Positions 16,002-25,193 are shown, counted from the stretch's first letter. The stretch: 64,000 nucleotides of DNA from Betaproteobacteria bacterium (GCA_016791265.1 JAEUMY010000024.1:62001-126000); one strand, 5' to 3'. The notes: generated by a model not told the origin, from the sequence alone. Numbers and translations: made by a program.

Positions 16002-16013
16002 GTGCATATGCAC
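16002..16013. promoter_or_regulatory. Palindromic operator candidate over the MarR start codon
   Basis: GTGCATATGCAC is a perfect 12-bp palindrome with the ATG of the MarR gene inside it. A -10-like GATACT sits at 15992-15997. The position suits autorepression by the MarR protein. Confidence 0.5.
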
Positions 16014-16514
16014 ATACCTTCCCCCACCCCGGACTCGCCCGCCGCGCCGCCTTTCAGTCCAGCGGCCCTGGCTGCGACCGGCGAGCCGCTGCCATGCACC
16101 GGCGGCCGGGTGAGAAAGCTCATGCGCCGCATGACCGTGTTTTATGAGTCGCACTTGCGCGCGGCAGGCGTGAAGCTCAGCCAGTACTCCCTCCTCGCCA
16201 ATCTCTCCGACACGCCGCAGTCGGTGCTAGACCTCGCGAACCGACTAGAGATGGATCGCACCACGCTCACGCGCAATCTCAATCCGCTGCTCGCGGCCGG
16301 CTGGGTTGAGAGTTGCACCTGCCACGACGCGAGAAAGCGCGAATACAAACTGACCGCCGATGGAAACGCCGCCTTCGCCCGCGCGCGCGCCGAATGGGCC
16401 AAGGCGCAGTTGGCACTCGAAGCCCAGTTGGGGCGCGACTACGTGGCGCGTCTCAACCTCGATCTGGAAAACACGCTCGCGCAGCTGAAGCCCGCACTGC
16501 CCGACGACAACTGA
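16008..16514 (+). CDS. MarR-family transcriptional regulator
   Basis: 168 residues from ATG 16008. After a Pro-rich N-terminus, RMTVFYESHLRAAGVKLSQYSLL leads into the winged helix; LANRLEMDRTTLTRNLNPL is the recognition region and DARKREYKLTADG the wing, both typical of MarR. The MFS transporter gene begins 21 bases after its stop, so the two form an operon in which the regulator probably controls export of, and responds to, a small aromatic or organic acid. Confidence 0.88.
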   Translation: MHIPSPTPDSPAAPPFSPAALAATGEPLPCTGGRVRKLMRRMTVFYESHLRAAGVKLSQYSLLANLSDTPQSVLDLANRLEMDRTTLTRNLNPLLAAGWVESCTCHDARKREYKLTADGNAAFARARAEWAKAQLALEAQLGRDYVARLNLDLENTLAQLKPALPDDN

Positions 16515-16535
16515 ACCCGCCGCCGAGGAATTCGC

Positions 16536-17756
16536 ATGACCCAAGAACGCCCCCAACAAGCCTGGTGGATCGTCACGCTCATCGCCGCCGCCATTCTCAT
16601 GGTCACCATGGGCGCGCGACAGTCGCTGGGCTTGTTCGTGTCGCCGCTCAACACGTCCACCGGGCTCGGCCTTGCGGCCATCAGTTTCGCCATCGCGGTG
16701 GGCCAGTTCACCTGGGGCGCCGTCCAGCCCATCGCCGGCGCCATTGCCGACAAGTACGGCCCGGCGCGAGTGCTGGCGGCTGGAATGATCATTCTGGCGG
16801 TCGGCAGTGCGATCACGCCGTTCATGGATTCAACCTGGGGGCTGGTGTTTTCCCTCGGCTTGCTTTCCGCCATCGGCTCTGGCGCGGGCAGCTTCTCGGT
16901 GCTCATCGGCGCCGCTGCGCAGCGTTTGCCGGCGGAGAAACGCGGCATGTCGTCCGGCATGATCAACGCAGGGGGCTCATTTGGCCAGTTCGTGTTCGCG
17001 CCGCTCTTGCAGAAGTTGATATCGGCCTTCGGCTGGATGGGCGCCATGTGGTCGCTGGCGGTCATTACCCTTGCCGCGCTGCCACTGACGCTGGGGCTGA
17101 AGCGGGCGGACGCCACCCAAACCGCGGCAGCCACCGCGGCACCGGAGCAATCGCTCGGCGACGCGGTCAAGCAGGCCCTGAAAGACCCGAGCTATCTCCT
17201 CTTGCACGCGGGTTTTTTCACTTGCGGGTTCCACATCGCATTTCTAGTGACGCATTTGCCCGGTGAGATTCAGCTCTGCGGCTTGCCGGCGAATGTCGCG
17301 AGCTGGTCACTCGCGATCATCGGACTGGCCAACATCGTCGGCAGCCTCGCCGCCGGCTGGGCGGTGGGCCGGTGGCGCAGCAAGTACATTCTGTTCTGGA
17401 TGTACGCCTCGCGCGCGCTGCTCATCGGCACCTATCTGTTGGCGCCAAAGACGGCCCTGACGTTTTATCTCTTCGCGGCCGGACTCGGCCTCACCTGGCT
17501 GGCCACCGTGCCGCCGACGGCGGGGGTGGTGGGCAAGCTCTTTGGCACGCGCTACCTCGCCACGCTGTTCGGCCTCACGCTGCTGTCGCACCAGGTGGGC
17601 GGCTTCTTCGGCGCGTGGCTGGGTGGGCTCGCCATGGAAAGCTTCAGCAACTACAACCTGATGTGGTACGCGGACATGGCGCTGGCGGCCGCAGCGGCGG
17701 TGGTGAACCTGCCCATCCGCGAGGCGCGGATCGAGCCGAAAATGCAGACGGCTTGA
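16536..17756 (+). CDS. MFS transporter (monocarboxylate/OFA-like)
   Basis: 406 residues with about 12 membrane segments. RQSLGLFVSPL and the loop GAIADKYGPARVL (after helix 2) match the major facilitator superfamily, closest in style to oxalate/formate and monocarboxylate transporters. Co-transcribed with the MarR gene 21 bases upstream. Cargo not evident. It ends just before copy 2 of the 30-bp dispersed repeat. Confidence 0.85.
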   Translation: MTQERPQQAWWIVTLIAAAILMVTMGARQSLGLFVSPLNTSTGLGLAAISFAIAVGQFTWGAVQPIAGAIADKYGPARVLAAGMIILAVGSAITPFMDSTWGLVFSLGLLSAIGSGAGSFSVLIGAAAQRLPAEKRGMSSGMINAGGSFGQFVFAPLLQKLISAFGWMGAMWSLAVITLAALPLTLGLKRADATQTAAATAAPEQSLGDAVKQALKDPSYLLLHAGFFTCGFHIAFLVTHLPGEIQLCGLPANVASWSLAIIGLANIVGSLAAGWAVGRWRSKYILFWMYASRALLIGTYLLAPKTALTFYLFAAGLGLTWLATVPPTAGVVGKLFGTRYLATLFGLTLLSHQVGGFFGAWLGGLAMESFSNYNLMWYADMALAAAAAVVNLPIREARIEPKMQTA

Positions 17757-17797
17757 TTCGCAATCTGCGACCAGCGTTGGCGCCACAGCAAAAGACG

Positions 17798-17827
17798 TTG
17801 GACGCCGAAGGCGGTCCCGAAAGGATG
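17798..17827 (+). repeat. 30-bp dispersed repeat, copy 2
   Basis: TTGGACGCCGAAGGCGGTCC then CGAAAGGATG, between the MFS gene and the AraC-type gene. Confidence 0.75.
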
Positions 17828-17865
17828 GCTTGATCGCACAGGTGATCAGGGCACACTATTCGCAA

Positions 17866-18672
17866 ATGCGCTACGCCGAATATCCCGCCCCGCAAGACTT
17901 GAACGACAGCATTCGTTGCGTCTGGATCTTCGAGGCCAGCTTCGACGATGCGCACGACGAGCGAATCGTGCCGGACGGTTGCCCCGAGATCATCCTGCAC
18001 TTCGGTGCGCCCTACCGGCAGTTCGTCAGCACCGGCCGCTGGCGCAATCAGCCGCCGCTACTGCTCGCGGGCAATCTCACCCGCCCGCTGGTCCTGCGCG
18101 CCGAGGGCAAGGTGGGCGTGCTGGGCATTCGCCTCTGGCCGCATGCGGTGTCGCGCTTCACCGGGAATGATCCTGTCGAGGCGCTGGACAGCCGGCTGCC
18201 GCTACGCCATCGCGACATCCATTTCTGGCGCAAGCGCCTCGCCCACGCGTCCGACGCGGAGCGGCTGCAAGTCGTGCCGGCTATTGTGAGCAGCCTGTCA
18301 CGCGAGCCATTCGCCCCGGACAACGCCGTCGCGTGGGCGGTGGCGGAGGTTTTCGCGAGCAGAGGCCAGGTGGATCCGGCGAGATTGGCGCAAGGCACGC
18401 AGCTATCCCTGCGCCAGCTCGAACGGCGCATGAAGGTCGCCACCGGCCTCAGTCTCAAGCTCTTGGCGTCGCTGGTGCGCTTTCGCGCGGTGTTCGATGA
18501 GCTCAAGGCCGAGGTGCCCAGCCCGTGGCTGACAGCAGCGCTGGGCGCGGGCTACTTCGACCAGGCGCACATGATCCGCGACTTCAAACGCTTCGCCGGC
18601 CAGCCGCCGCGCGCCTTCCTGGCGAACGCCGGACCGTTGTCCACCTCCATCGTGTCGGCCGTGACGCGATAG
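17866..18672 (+). CDS. AraC-family transcriptional regulator
   Basis: 268 residues from ATG 17866 (MRYAEYPAP). The N-terminal half (CVWIFEAS, IVPDGCPEIILHFG) is the DUF6597-type sensor found in this AraC group. The C-terminal half has two helix-turn-helix motifs: LSLRQLERRMKVATGLS, and WLTAALGAGYFDQAHMIRDFKRFAG. Target genes are not indicated; the downstream DUF6265 gene is 90 bases away on the same strand. Confidence 0.87.
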   Translation: MRYAEYPAPQDLNDSIRCVWIFEASFDDAHDERIVPDGCPEIILHFGAPYRQFVSTGRWRNQPPLLLAGNLTRPLVLRAEGKVGVLGIRLWPHAVSRFTGNDPVEALDSRLPLRHRDIHFWRKRLAHASDAERLQVVPAIVSSLSREPFAPDNAVAWAVAEVFASRGQVDPARLAQGTQLSLRQLERRMKVATGLSLKLLASLVRFRAVFDELKAEVPSPWLTAALGAGYFDQAHMIRDFKRFAGQPPRAFLANAGPLSTSIVSAVTR

Positions 18673-18762
18673 GTTGATGTGGCTGTCGTTTTCGTACAAG
18701 CCAGCCGCGCGTCAGATGACTAGCATTCGGTCATTCATCCATTCACTCAAAGGAAAAACAAC

Positions 18763-19215
18763 ATGACCGCACGCCTGCTTCTGACTGCCGCGACCACGCT
18801 TCTCTGTACGTTCGCCCAAGCGCAGGACATCGCTGCCGCCGGCTTCCTCGCCGGCAACTGGGTGGAGAAGACCGAGCGCGGCGAAACCCAGGAAATGTGG
18901 GCCGCCCCCCGCGGCGACATGATGGCCGCGGTGAATTCGTCACTGAGAGGCACGCGCGCCGGCTTCGAATTTCTGCGCATCGTGAAGCGTGATGGCAAAT
19001 TGATCTATCTCGCCAGCCCCGGCGGGCGTACGCCGCCCACCGAATTCCCGCTGAAGGAAAATGGTGAAAACCGCCTGGTGTTCGAAAACCCGACCCACGA
19101 TTTCCCGACCCGCATCCTCTATACCCGCGATGGCGACACGCTCATCGCGCGCATCGAGGGCACGATGGGCGGCAAGGAGCGGGCGATGGAGTGGCGGTTC
19201 AAGCGAGCGTCCTAG
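18763..19215 (+). CDS. DUF6265 exported protein
   Basis: 150 residues; signal peptide ending FAQAQ. FLAGNWVE, GETQEMWAAPRGDMM and ENPTHDFPTRILY are the conserved blocks of DUF6265, small periplasmic lipocalin-like proteins of unknown role. AAAGGA precedes the ATG. Its TAG stop shares the tetranucleotide CTAG with the convergent acyltransferase gene, leaving no spacer between the two. Confidence 0.8.
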   Translation: MTARLLLTAATTLLCTFAQAQDIAAAGFLAGNWVEKTERGETQEMWAAPRGDMMAAVNSSLRGTRAGFEFLRIVKRDGKLIYLASPGGRTPPTEFPLKENGENRLVFENPTHDFPTRILYTRDGDTLIARIEGTMGGKERAMEWRFKRAS

Positions 19216-20423
19216 GGCGCATCTGATCGAATGGTCGCGCTCGCGCCGACACTGCGAATATTCGCAGTGTCGGATCGCAGTGCTTGCGCCGGCTTCATGC
19301 CGAAACACATTCGCAACCATCCCACCCTGCGGATGACGCCCACATGCAGCGCCCAGCAAGCCGCCACCGTGCCCGCGATGACGAGGAGGGGCTCGACCAC
19401 CGGACCCAGCTTCAGCGGCAGCAGCCAGTACGCCAGCAGCACAATGACGCTCTGATGCAGGATGTACCAGGGGTACACGGCCTCGTTGGCGAAGGGCAGC
19501 CAGCGGAAGGGGCGATTGAGCAGCGCATGCGCCCAGCCCAAGATGGCGGCCAGCGCCAGCCAGAGGTATAGGTTGCGCAGGAGCCAGATGGGTGGGAGCC
19601 ACGCATACGGCGCAGGGTTGGGCGCGATCTCAATGAGCAGATAGTAAAGAGCAAACACGAGCAGGGCTGCCGCCAGAGCCACCTTGCGCAGCCGTAACAG
19701 CTCCGCCCACAGCACATCCGATCGCGCCAGCCAGAACCCGATGAGAAACATTGAGAAGTAGCGCAGATGGAAATACCAGTCTTTCACGAGGTTGTGCGTC
19801 TGGGGAAAGAAAATCTGCAGAGACAGAGTGAGGCCGAAGAACAACACCGCCGGATAAACCAGCAGGCGCCAGCCGCGCAGGGATTCGAAGCGCTGCCGCA
19901 GTGCCTTGCCCGCGCGTGAATTCAGCACCGGCATCAAAGCCGCCAACAGAAAGGTATAGACCAGCAGATAAACCAGATACCAGAGGTGGTTCCAGGTGAA
20001 GCTGGACTTCCAGCCGTCAAAGGCGTCCTTGGGCCAGTCGTAGCCGACGAAGTAGCGGATCAGAAACTGCCCGAATCCCGGCTCCACCAAACCGTTGGCC
20101 ACACCCTGGGCATACGGCTGGATGGGCACTACGAACAGCACACCGAAAAGCAGGGGAATGAAGAGTTTCGGTACGCGGTGCTTCAAGAAACTTCCCGCTG
20201 AGCGGTCCGCAAACAGGAAGGCCGTCGCGAGACCACTGACGAGAAAGATCAAATCCATGCGCCAGCGGTTCACGAACAGCATGGGCAGATGCAGCACCTC
20301 GGTCGTGTGCGGACTCTTGAGATGCCAGCCCCATTCGGCCACGTACAGCATGGCGAAGTGGTACAGGATGAGCAGCGAAAAGGCGATGGCGCGGAGCGCG
20401 TCGATGTCGTGGCGGCGGGTCAT
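19212..20423 (-). CDS. Acyltransferase family 3 membrane protein
   Basis: 403 residues from ATG 20423 (MTRRHDIDALRAIAFSLLIL). This opening, the RMDLIFLVSGLATAFL block and about ten membrane helices are typical of acyltransferase-3 proteins (OpgC, OafA relatives) that transfer acyl groups to periplasmic glucans, O-antigens or lipids. WYILHQSVIVLL is the late conserved helix. The last 25 residues after GMKPAQ look non-conserved and include the 28-bp palindrome reading TANIRS. Convergent with the DUF6265 gene, overlapping at CTAG. Confidence 0.85.
   Translation of the reverse strand: MTRRHDIDALRAIAFSLLILYHFAMLYVAEWGWHLKSPHTTEVLHLPMLFVNRWRMDLIFLVSGLATAFLFADRSAGSFLKHRVPKLFIPLLFGVLFVVPIQPYAQGVANGLVEPGFGQFLIRYFVGYDWPKDAFDGWKSSFTWNHLWYLVYLLVYTFLLAALMPVLNSRAGKALRQRFESLRGWRLLVYPAVLFFGLTLSLQIFFPQTHNLVKDWYFHLRYFSMFLIGFWLARSDVLWAELLRLRKVALAAALLVFALYYLLIEIAPNPAPYAWLPPIWLLRNLYLWLALAAILGWAHALLNRPFRWLPFANEAVYPWYILHQSVIVLLAYWLLPLKLGPVVEPLLVIAGTVAACWALHVGVIRRVGWLRMCFGMKPAQALRSDTANIRSVGASATIRSDAP
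19246..19273. repeat. HIP-like palindrome extended to a perfect 28-bp palindrome
   Basis: Exact core at 19254-19265; symmetry continues outward for eight more bases each side (CCGACACT left, AGTGTCGG right). Lies in the last codons of the acyltransferase gene, just past the convergent DUF6265 stop. Longest symmetric copy in the window. Confidence 0.95.
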
Positions 20424-20581
20424 ACGGGCGGCGATGCCTGGCGTGAAAGATGGACGCAGCCTGCTACTGAGATCGCTCGAAAAGCGAAAAATGGGTTGAA
20501 AATTCGGGACTTGGTGACGAGCGGTGGATGGCAGGGACGAATTTCGCCGCATTTGAAACCGCCGAACGTACAATCCGGCGC

Positions 20582-21481
20582 ATGCAAGAATCGACCAGCC
20601 AGTCGTATCCCCCCGCTCGCGACCCGCGCGACTTCCTCACCCGCTACCAACCCTGGCGCCCGTTCGTGGAGATCGGGTTCTGGGTGTTCTTCTTCAGCCT
20701 GCATGCCACGTTCAACACCATCACGGTGATGATCGACGTCGATCGCCTGAAGCTGGGCTTTGCCGCCTGGGAACCCGCTGTCTGGGAATGGACCAGCAAC
20801 CTCACCTTCGTCTGCCTGGTCCCGGCCATCATCGCGTTCGAGCGCCGCTTCCCGCTTTACATCGGCGTGATGCGCAAGCACCTGCCTTGGCACGTACTGG
20901 CCAGCATCGTCGTGTCGGTCGTGCATGTGGTCGTCATGGTGGCGTTGCGCAAGGCGATCTACGCCACGCAGGGCGCCAGCTACGACTTCGGCAACTGGCC
21001 GAAGGAGCTGGTCTACGAATATCTCAAGGACGGTCGCGGCTACGCCCTGGTCCTGGTGATTGTCAGCCTGTACCGTCTATTCATTCTGCGCCTGCAGGGC
21101 GAAGCGCGGTTGCTGGATGCGCCGGACGATGGCCCGGCCGTGGAGCCTGTCGAGCGGCCGGAACGCTTTCTGGTGAAAAAACTGGGCAAGGAGTTCCTGC
21201 TCCCCGCGCAGGAAATCGAGTGGCTGCAGGCCTGGGGCAATTATGTGAATTTGCGCGTGCGCGGGCATGACTATCCGCTGCGCTCCACCATGGCCGCCAT
21301 CGAGGAACGGCTAGACCCACAGCGCTTCGTGAGGGTGCATCGCAGCTTCATCGTGAACGTGGCGGAAATCGTGGAAATCGAGCCGCTGGAAGCGGGAGAC
21401 GCGCGCATCAAACTGAAGGACGGCGCGACGGTGCCGTGCAGCCGGCGGTATCGGGATGGGCTGCGACAGTTGGCGGCGTAG
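20582..21481 (+). CDS. Membrane-bound LytTR-family transcriptional regulator
   Basis: 299 residues from ATG 20582. Residues about 25-165 hold four hydrophobic helices. From about 195 a LytTR DNA-binding domain follows: FLVKKLGKEFLLPAQEIEWL, NYVNLRVRG, RSTMAAIEERLDPQRFVRVHRSFIVN and a final SRRY. It is an uncommon one-component layout with sensing in the membrane and LytTR binding at direct repeats. Divergent from the acyltransferase gene. Targets unknown. Confidence 0.87.
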   Translation: MQESTSQSYPPARDPRDFLTRYQPWRPFVEIGFWVFFFSLHATFNTITVMIDVDRLKLGFAAWEPAVWEWTSNLTFVCLVPAIIAFERRFPLYIGVMRKHLPWHVLASIVVSVVHVVVMVALRKAIYATQGASYDFGNWPKELVYEYLKDGRGYALVLVIVSLYRLFILRLQGEARLLDAPDDGPAVEPVERPERFLVKKLGKEFLLPAQEIEWLQAWGNYVNLRVRGHDYPLRSTMAAIEERLDPQRFVRVHRSFIVNVAEIVEIEPLEAGDARIKLKDGATVPCSRRYRDGLRQLAA

Positions 21482-21493
21482 CGAATCCTGCTT

Positions 21494-21505
21494 GCGAGTA
21501 TTCGC
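21494..21505. repeat. HIP-like palindrome, one-base variant, intergenic
   Basis: GCGAGTATTCGC, one mismatch, just after the LytTR stop. Confidence 0.7.
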
Positions 21506-21515
21506 CGTACTCGTC

Positions 21516-21586
21516 GTCCCGGCGCAAGCCGGGACCCAAATTCGTCCGAATTGAGCAACCGCACCTTAGGCCCGGCCTTCGCCGGG
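21516..21586. repeat. REP-like hairpin pair between convergent genes
   Basis: GTCCCGGC-GCAA-GCCGGGAC (21516-21535) and CCCGGC-CTTC-GCCGGG (21571-21586), in the gap between the LytTR gene and orn. Confidence 0.75.
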
Positions 21587-21598
21587 GCGACGGCCCTC

Positions 21599-22147
21599 CT
21601 ACTCCATCCGCAAAAAGTGCTCGCGGTAGTACTTCAACTCGTCGATGGATTCGTATATGTCGGCAAGCGCCTCATGCTTGCCATGCTTGGTGAGCCCCGC
21701 GAGCAACGTGGGCCGCCAGCGCTTGGCCAGCTCTTTCAGGGTGGACACATCGAGGTTGCGATAGTGGAAATAGGCTTCCAGCTGGGGCATCCAGCGAGCG
21801 AGGAAGCGGCGGTCCTGGCAGATCGAGTTGCCGCACATCGGCGAAGTATTGGCCGGCACATGCTGCTTCAGGAACTCGAGCATCTGCTTCTCGACATCGG
21901 CATCACTGAACTTCGACGCTTTGACTTTGTCGATGAGGCCGGACTTGCCGTGAGTGCCCTTGTTCCAGCTATCCATGGCGTCGAGCACGCTGTCGGGCTG
22001 ATGCACCACCATCACCGGGGCTTCGGCCACGGTTTCCAGCTTCGCATTGGTGACGACGATGGCGACCTCGATGATGCGGTCGCGGTCCGGAACCAGTCCG
22101 GTCATTTCCATGTCAATCCACACGAGATTGTTCTGATCCTGCGGCAT
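21599..22147 (-). CDS. orn: Oligoribonuclease
   Basis: 182 residues. DEDDh-type 3'-5' exoribonuclease that degrades 2-5 nt RNAs and pGpG, the c-di-GMP breakdown product. WIDMEMTGL gives the first Asp/Glu pair, [12 protein letters not shown] the second Asp region, and [14 protein letters not shown] the final His and Asp. Length and order match E. coli Orn. Two GGDEF proteins in the window make its pGpG role relevant. Divergent from the M48 peptidase gene, an order usual in betaproteobacteria. Confidence 0.97.
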   Translation of the reverse strand: MPQDQNNLVWIDMEMTGLVPDRDRIIEVAIVVTNAKLETVAEAPVMVVHQPDSVLDAMDSWNKGTHGKSGLIDKVKASKFSDADVEKQMLEFLKQHVPANTSPMCGNSICQDRRFLARWMPQLEAYFHYRNLDVSTLKELAKRWRPTLLAGLTKHGKHEALADIYESIDELKYYREHFLRME

Positions 22148-22264
22148 CCGTCTGCTCCCCAGATTTCATGCTTATTTTGATGGCGCATTCTCGCACAAGG
22201 TCCCGCCTGCGGAACCGCCGCTATCGCCGGAAACGCTTCTGGCCGCCCCCCTCTCCCCTGTAGA

Positions 22265-23554
22265 ATGATGGACGTGAACACATTTACCTATGTCTTGGCG
22301 GGCTTCGTCGCCCTGGTGCTGATGTCCCGACTCTGGCTCGCGTTGCGGCAGCTGCGTCATGTCGCTCGGCATCGTGACTGCGTGCCCGAGGCGTTCGCCG
22401 CGCACATCGAGCTCGCCGCGCATCAAAAGGCCGCCGACTACACGCGTGACAAGACTCGGCTCTCCATGAAAGAGTCGGTGGCCGACATGGGCCTGCTGCT
22501 GCTCTTCACACTGGGTGGCGGCATCGCGCTGGTCGACCATCTTTCAGCCAGCGTGTTCGGAGGCGCCATCTGGCGCGACGTCGCCACCGTTCTAGCCGTC
22601 ATGGCGATTTCCGGCCTCGTGATGATGCCGTTCGATATCATCCGCACCTTCGTCATCGAAGCGCGCTACGGATTCAACAAGCTCACCTGGAAGCTGTTCA
22701 TCCTCGACGGCATCAAGGGCATGCTGCTCGGCCTCGCCATCGGCGTGCCGCTCCTGCTCATCACGTTCTGGCTGATGGCCCGCATGGGCGACTTCTGGTG
22801 GTTGTACGTCTGGCTGGTCTGGCTGGGCTTCAGCCTCACCATGATGGTGGCCTACCCGAAGTGGATCGCGCCGCTCTTCAACAAATTCACGCCTCTGGCC
22901 GACGAAGCTCTCAAGGCCCGCATCGAGGCGCTCATGCGGCGATGCGGCTTCCAGTCGCAGGGCTTGTTCGTGATGGATGGCTCCAAGCGGTCCAGCCACG
23001 GCAACGCCTACTTCACCGGCTTCGGACGCACCAAGCGCATCGTGTTCTTCGACACCTTGATCGAGCGCCTGTCACCCGAGGAGATCGAAGCGGTGCTGGC
23101 ACACGAGCTGGGCCACTTCAAGCTGGGCCACATCCCGAAAATGATGGTCGCGCATTTTGGCATCGCGCTCCTCGTGCTGGCCGCGATGGGCTGGGTGATC
23201 GACAAGGCCTGGTTCTATCAGGGCCTGGGCTTTGCCGGCGTGCAATCCACCGGCGTCGCGCTGCTGCTGTTCTTCATGCTGCTGCCGGTGTTCACATTCC
23301 CGCTGTCCCCGCTCGCCAGCGTTCTCTCGCGCAAGCACGAGTTCGAGGCCGATGCCTTCGCGGCCGGCGAAACGCGCTCGCAGCATCTGGTCAGCGCGCT
23401 GGTCAAGCTGTATCGCGACAACGCGTCCACGCTGACACCCGACCCCGTGCATTCGATGATGTACGACTCCCACCCGCCCGCGTCGCTGCGCGTGGCCCAC
23501 CTCGAACAACTCCACCCCCACACCGATTCCGATGCAAGCCTCCGACCTGCTTAA
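22265..23554 (+). CDS. M48-family membrane metalloprotease (Ste24/CAAX protease 1-like)
   Basis: 429 residues with about seven membrane segments. The zinc site is LAHELGHFKLGH (His280, Glu281, His284), with the third ligand in KHEFEADAFA. PLFNKFTPL and SSHGNAYFTGFG are conserved in bacterial Ste24 homologues. Probably acts in inner-membrane quality control. ATG 22265 is used; ATG 22268 is equally possible. It overlaps phhB by 23 bases, indicating co-translation in an operon with phhB and rsgA. Confidence 0.9.
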   Translation: MMDVNTFTYVLAGFVALVLMSRLWLALRQLRHVARHRDCVPEAFAAHIELAAHQKAADYTRDKTRLSMKESVADMGLLLLFTLGGGIALVDHLSASVFGGAIWRDVATVLAVMAISGLVMMPFDIIRTFVIEARYGFNKLTWKLFILDGIKGMLLGLAIGVPLLLITFWLMARMGDFWWLYVWLVWLGFSLTMMVAYPKWIAPLFNKFTPLADEALKARIEALMRRCGFQSQGLFVMDGSKRSSHGNAYFTGFGRTKRIVFFDTLIERLSPEEIEAVLAHELGHFKLGHIPKMMVAHFGIALLVLAAMGWVIDKAWFYQGLGFAGVQSTGVALLLFFMLLPVFTFPLSPLASVLSRKHEFEADAFAAGETRSQHLVSALVKLYRDNASTLTPDPVHSMMYDSHPPASLRVAHLEQLHPHTDSDASLRPA

Positions 23555-23867
23555 TGAACGCTGCGCCCCTGGGCGCTCGAAACTGCCTGATGCCGATGCG
23601 GGTGTACTGATGAAGTGCCTGCCGGATTGGGAGATCAAGGGCATCGAGCTCACCAAGACGTTCCGTTTCGACAATTACCACGAGACGATGGCCTTCGTGA
23701 ACGCCTTGGCCTACATCGCGCATCGCGAGGATCATCACCCCGATCTCTCCGTTCACTTCAACCGCTGCGTGGTGAATTGGTCCACGCACGACGCGGGCGG
23801 GCTGACGCTGAACGACTTCATCTGCGCCGCCAAGACCGAAGCGTTGGTCGCTTCCGCCACGCCTTGA
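23532..23867 (+). CDS. phhB: Pterin-4a-carbinolamine dehydratase
   Basis: 111 residues. Dehydrates 4a-hydroxytetrahydrobiopterin and so regenerates the pterin cofactor used by phenylalanine hydroxylase. The active-site motif HREDHHPDLSVHFNRCVV is present, preceded by FRFDNYHETMAFVN. It overlaps the M48 gene by 23 bases at its start, and its TGA stop overlaps the TTG start of rsgA. No phhA in the window. Confidence 0.93.
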   Translation: MQASDLLNERCAPGRSKLPDADAGVLMKCLPDWEIKGIELTKTFRFDNYHETMAFVNALAYIAHREDHHPDLSVHFNRCVVNWSTHDAGGLTLNDFICAAKTEALVASATP

Positions 23868-24802
23868 AATACAGCGTCATTCAAGGCACCGTCATCGGCG
23901 ACTTCGGTCGCGAGTTTCTGGTCGAACTCCAGAACACCAGCGAATATTCGCACATGACCTGCTCCCGGAAGGGCAGGAAACAGGATGTGGCCTGCGGCGA
24001 CCTCGTTGACGTGGTGCCCACCTCGCTGACCCAGGCGCGCATCGAGAAAATCCATCCGCGCAAGAATGTGCTGTACCGCTCCGACGCGTGGCGGGAGAAG
24101 ACGCTGGCGGCGAACGTGGATCAGGCCATCATCATCATCGCGCCCAAGCCCACGTTCAGCGAGACCTTCCTCAATCTCTGCCTCGTGGCCTGCGAGGCAG
24201 CCGGCATCCATCCCATCATCATGCTGAACAAGATGGACATGGCCGAAGAGCATGCGGCGGCGAGGAAGCAGATCAGCTATCTCGACCCGTTGGGTTACAC
24301 GATCCTGCCGATGTCGGCCAAGTTCGACATTGCGCCGCTGAAGCCGCATCTGGAACACAAGGTGAGCCTGCTGGTGGGCCAGAGCGGCATGGGCAAATCG
24401 CGCACGGTGAATGCGCTGGTGCTGAATGAAGTCACCAAGGTGGCCGATTATTCGGAGACGCTGGATTCTGGCAAGCACACGACCACCTTCACGCGCATGT
24501 ATCGCCTCTCCCGCGAAATGGGACGTGACACCGCCATCATCGATTCACCCGGCCTTCAGTCGTTCGGGCTGTTTCATCTGTCGGATCAGGACATCGCGCA
24601 TGCCATGCCCGAGTTCCGCCCGCACATTGGCCGCTGCAAGTTCAACGACTGCACGCATACGAACGAGCCGCATTGCGCCGTGATCGCCGCCGCCGAAGCC
24701 GGCAAGATCAGCACTGCGCGCCTGGGCTTTTATCAGGCCCTCATCGAGCAACTGCAAGATTTGCACGCCGCGCATCCGGAGTGGAAGCGCGGTTCCACCT
24801 GA
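23864..24802 (+). CDS. rsgA: Ribosome small-subunit GTPase RsgA
   Basis: 312 residues from TTG 23864, chosen because it overlaps the phhB stop and gives the family's usual N-terminal OB fold. Circularly permuted GTPase that helps mature the 30S subunit: NKMD (122-125, G4) comes before GQSGMGKS (172-179, G1) and DSPGLQSF (G3). The zinc finger is C258-x4-C263-x-H265-x5-C271. The residues after G1 are RTVNAL where most homologues have SLINAL. A HIP-like palindrome codes SEYSH in the OB region. Confidence 0.94.
   Translation: MKYSVIQGTVIGDFGREFLVELQNTSEYSHMTCSRKGRKQDVACGDLVDVVPTSLTQARIEKIHPRKNVLYRSDAWREKTLAANVDQAIIIIAPKPTFSETFLNLCLVACEAAGIHPIIMLNKMDMAEEHAAARKQISYLDPLGYTILPMSAKFDIAPLKPHLEHKVSLLVGQSGMGKSRTVNALVLNEVTKVADYSETLDSGKHTTTFTRMYRLSREMGRDTAIIDSPGLQSFGLFHLSDQDIAHAMPEFRPHIGRCKFNDCTHTNEPHCAVIAAAEAGKISTARLGFYQALIEQLQDLHAAHPEWKRGST
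23940..23951. repeat. HIP-like palindrome in rsgA (EYS frame)
   Basis: Core exact, left flank A, right flank A. Codes Ser-Glu-Tyr-Ser-His in the N-terminal domain. Confidence 0.95.
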
Positions 24803-24813
24803 AAGGAGAGGCC

Positions 24814-25182
24814 GTGAAGACCGCAAACGCACTGTTCACCGCGCTCATCGCATGCGGCGTCGCCTCGCTCCTGCAAGCGCCGCACGCCGCGGCCCATCAC
24901 GGCTGGAGCGAATACGACGCCACCAAAACGCTCAAGGAAACCGGCACCATCAAAGAATCCGGGTACGAACATCCGCACGGTTTCGTGAAACTCGACACCG
25001 GCGCCAAGACCTGGCTCATCATCCTGGCCCCACCCTCGCGCATGGAAGCGCGCGGCCTGCCCAAGGATGCGCTGAAGGTGGGCAACAAGGTCACCATCGA
25101 GGGCTATGTGAAGCGGAGCGACGCCAACGAAATTCGCGCCGAGCGCATCACGGCGGGGAACAAGACGGTGGAGTTGCGCTGA
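24814..25182 (+). CDS. DUF6152 exported protein
   Basis: 122 residues from GTG 24814, supported by AAAGGAGAG just upstream and a signal peptide ending HAAAHHG. HHGWSEYDATKTLKETGTI, NPHG-like EHPHGFVKLD and a C-terminal OB-like strand pattern fit DUF6152, small periplasmic proteins of unknown role. Next on the same strand is a DUF6644 membrane protein; such pairs recur in proteobacteria. 11 bases after rsgA. Confidence 0.78.
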   Translation: MKTANALFTALIACGVASLLQAPHAAAHHGWSEYDATKTLKETGTIKESGYEHPHGFVKLDTGAKTWLIILAPPSRMEARGLPKDALKVGNKVTIEGYVKRSDANEIRAERITAGNKTVELR

Positions 25183-25193
25183 TTGGTTCGCGT

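Noticed and set aside
23615-23863. Upstream extension of rsgA inside phhB
   Set aside because: Those codons translate into Arg/Ser-rich shadow sequence; the OB fold starts at TTG 23864.
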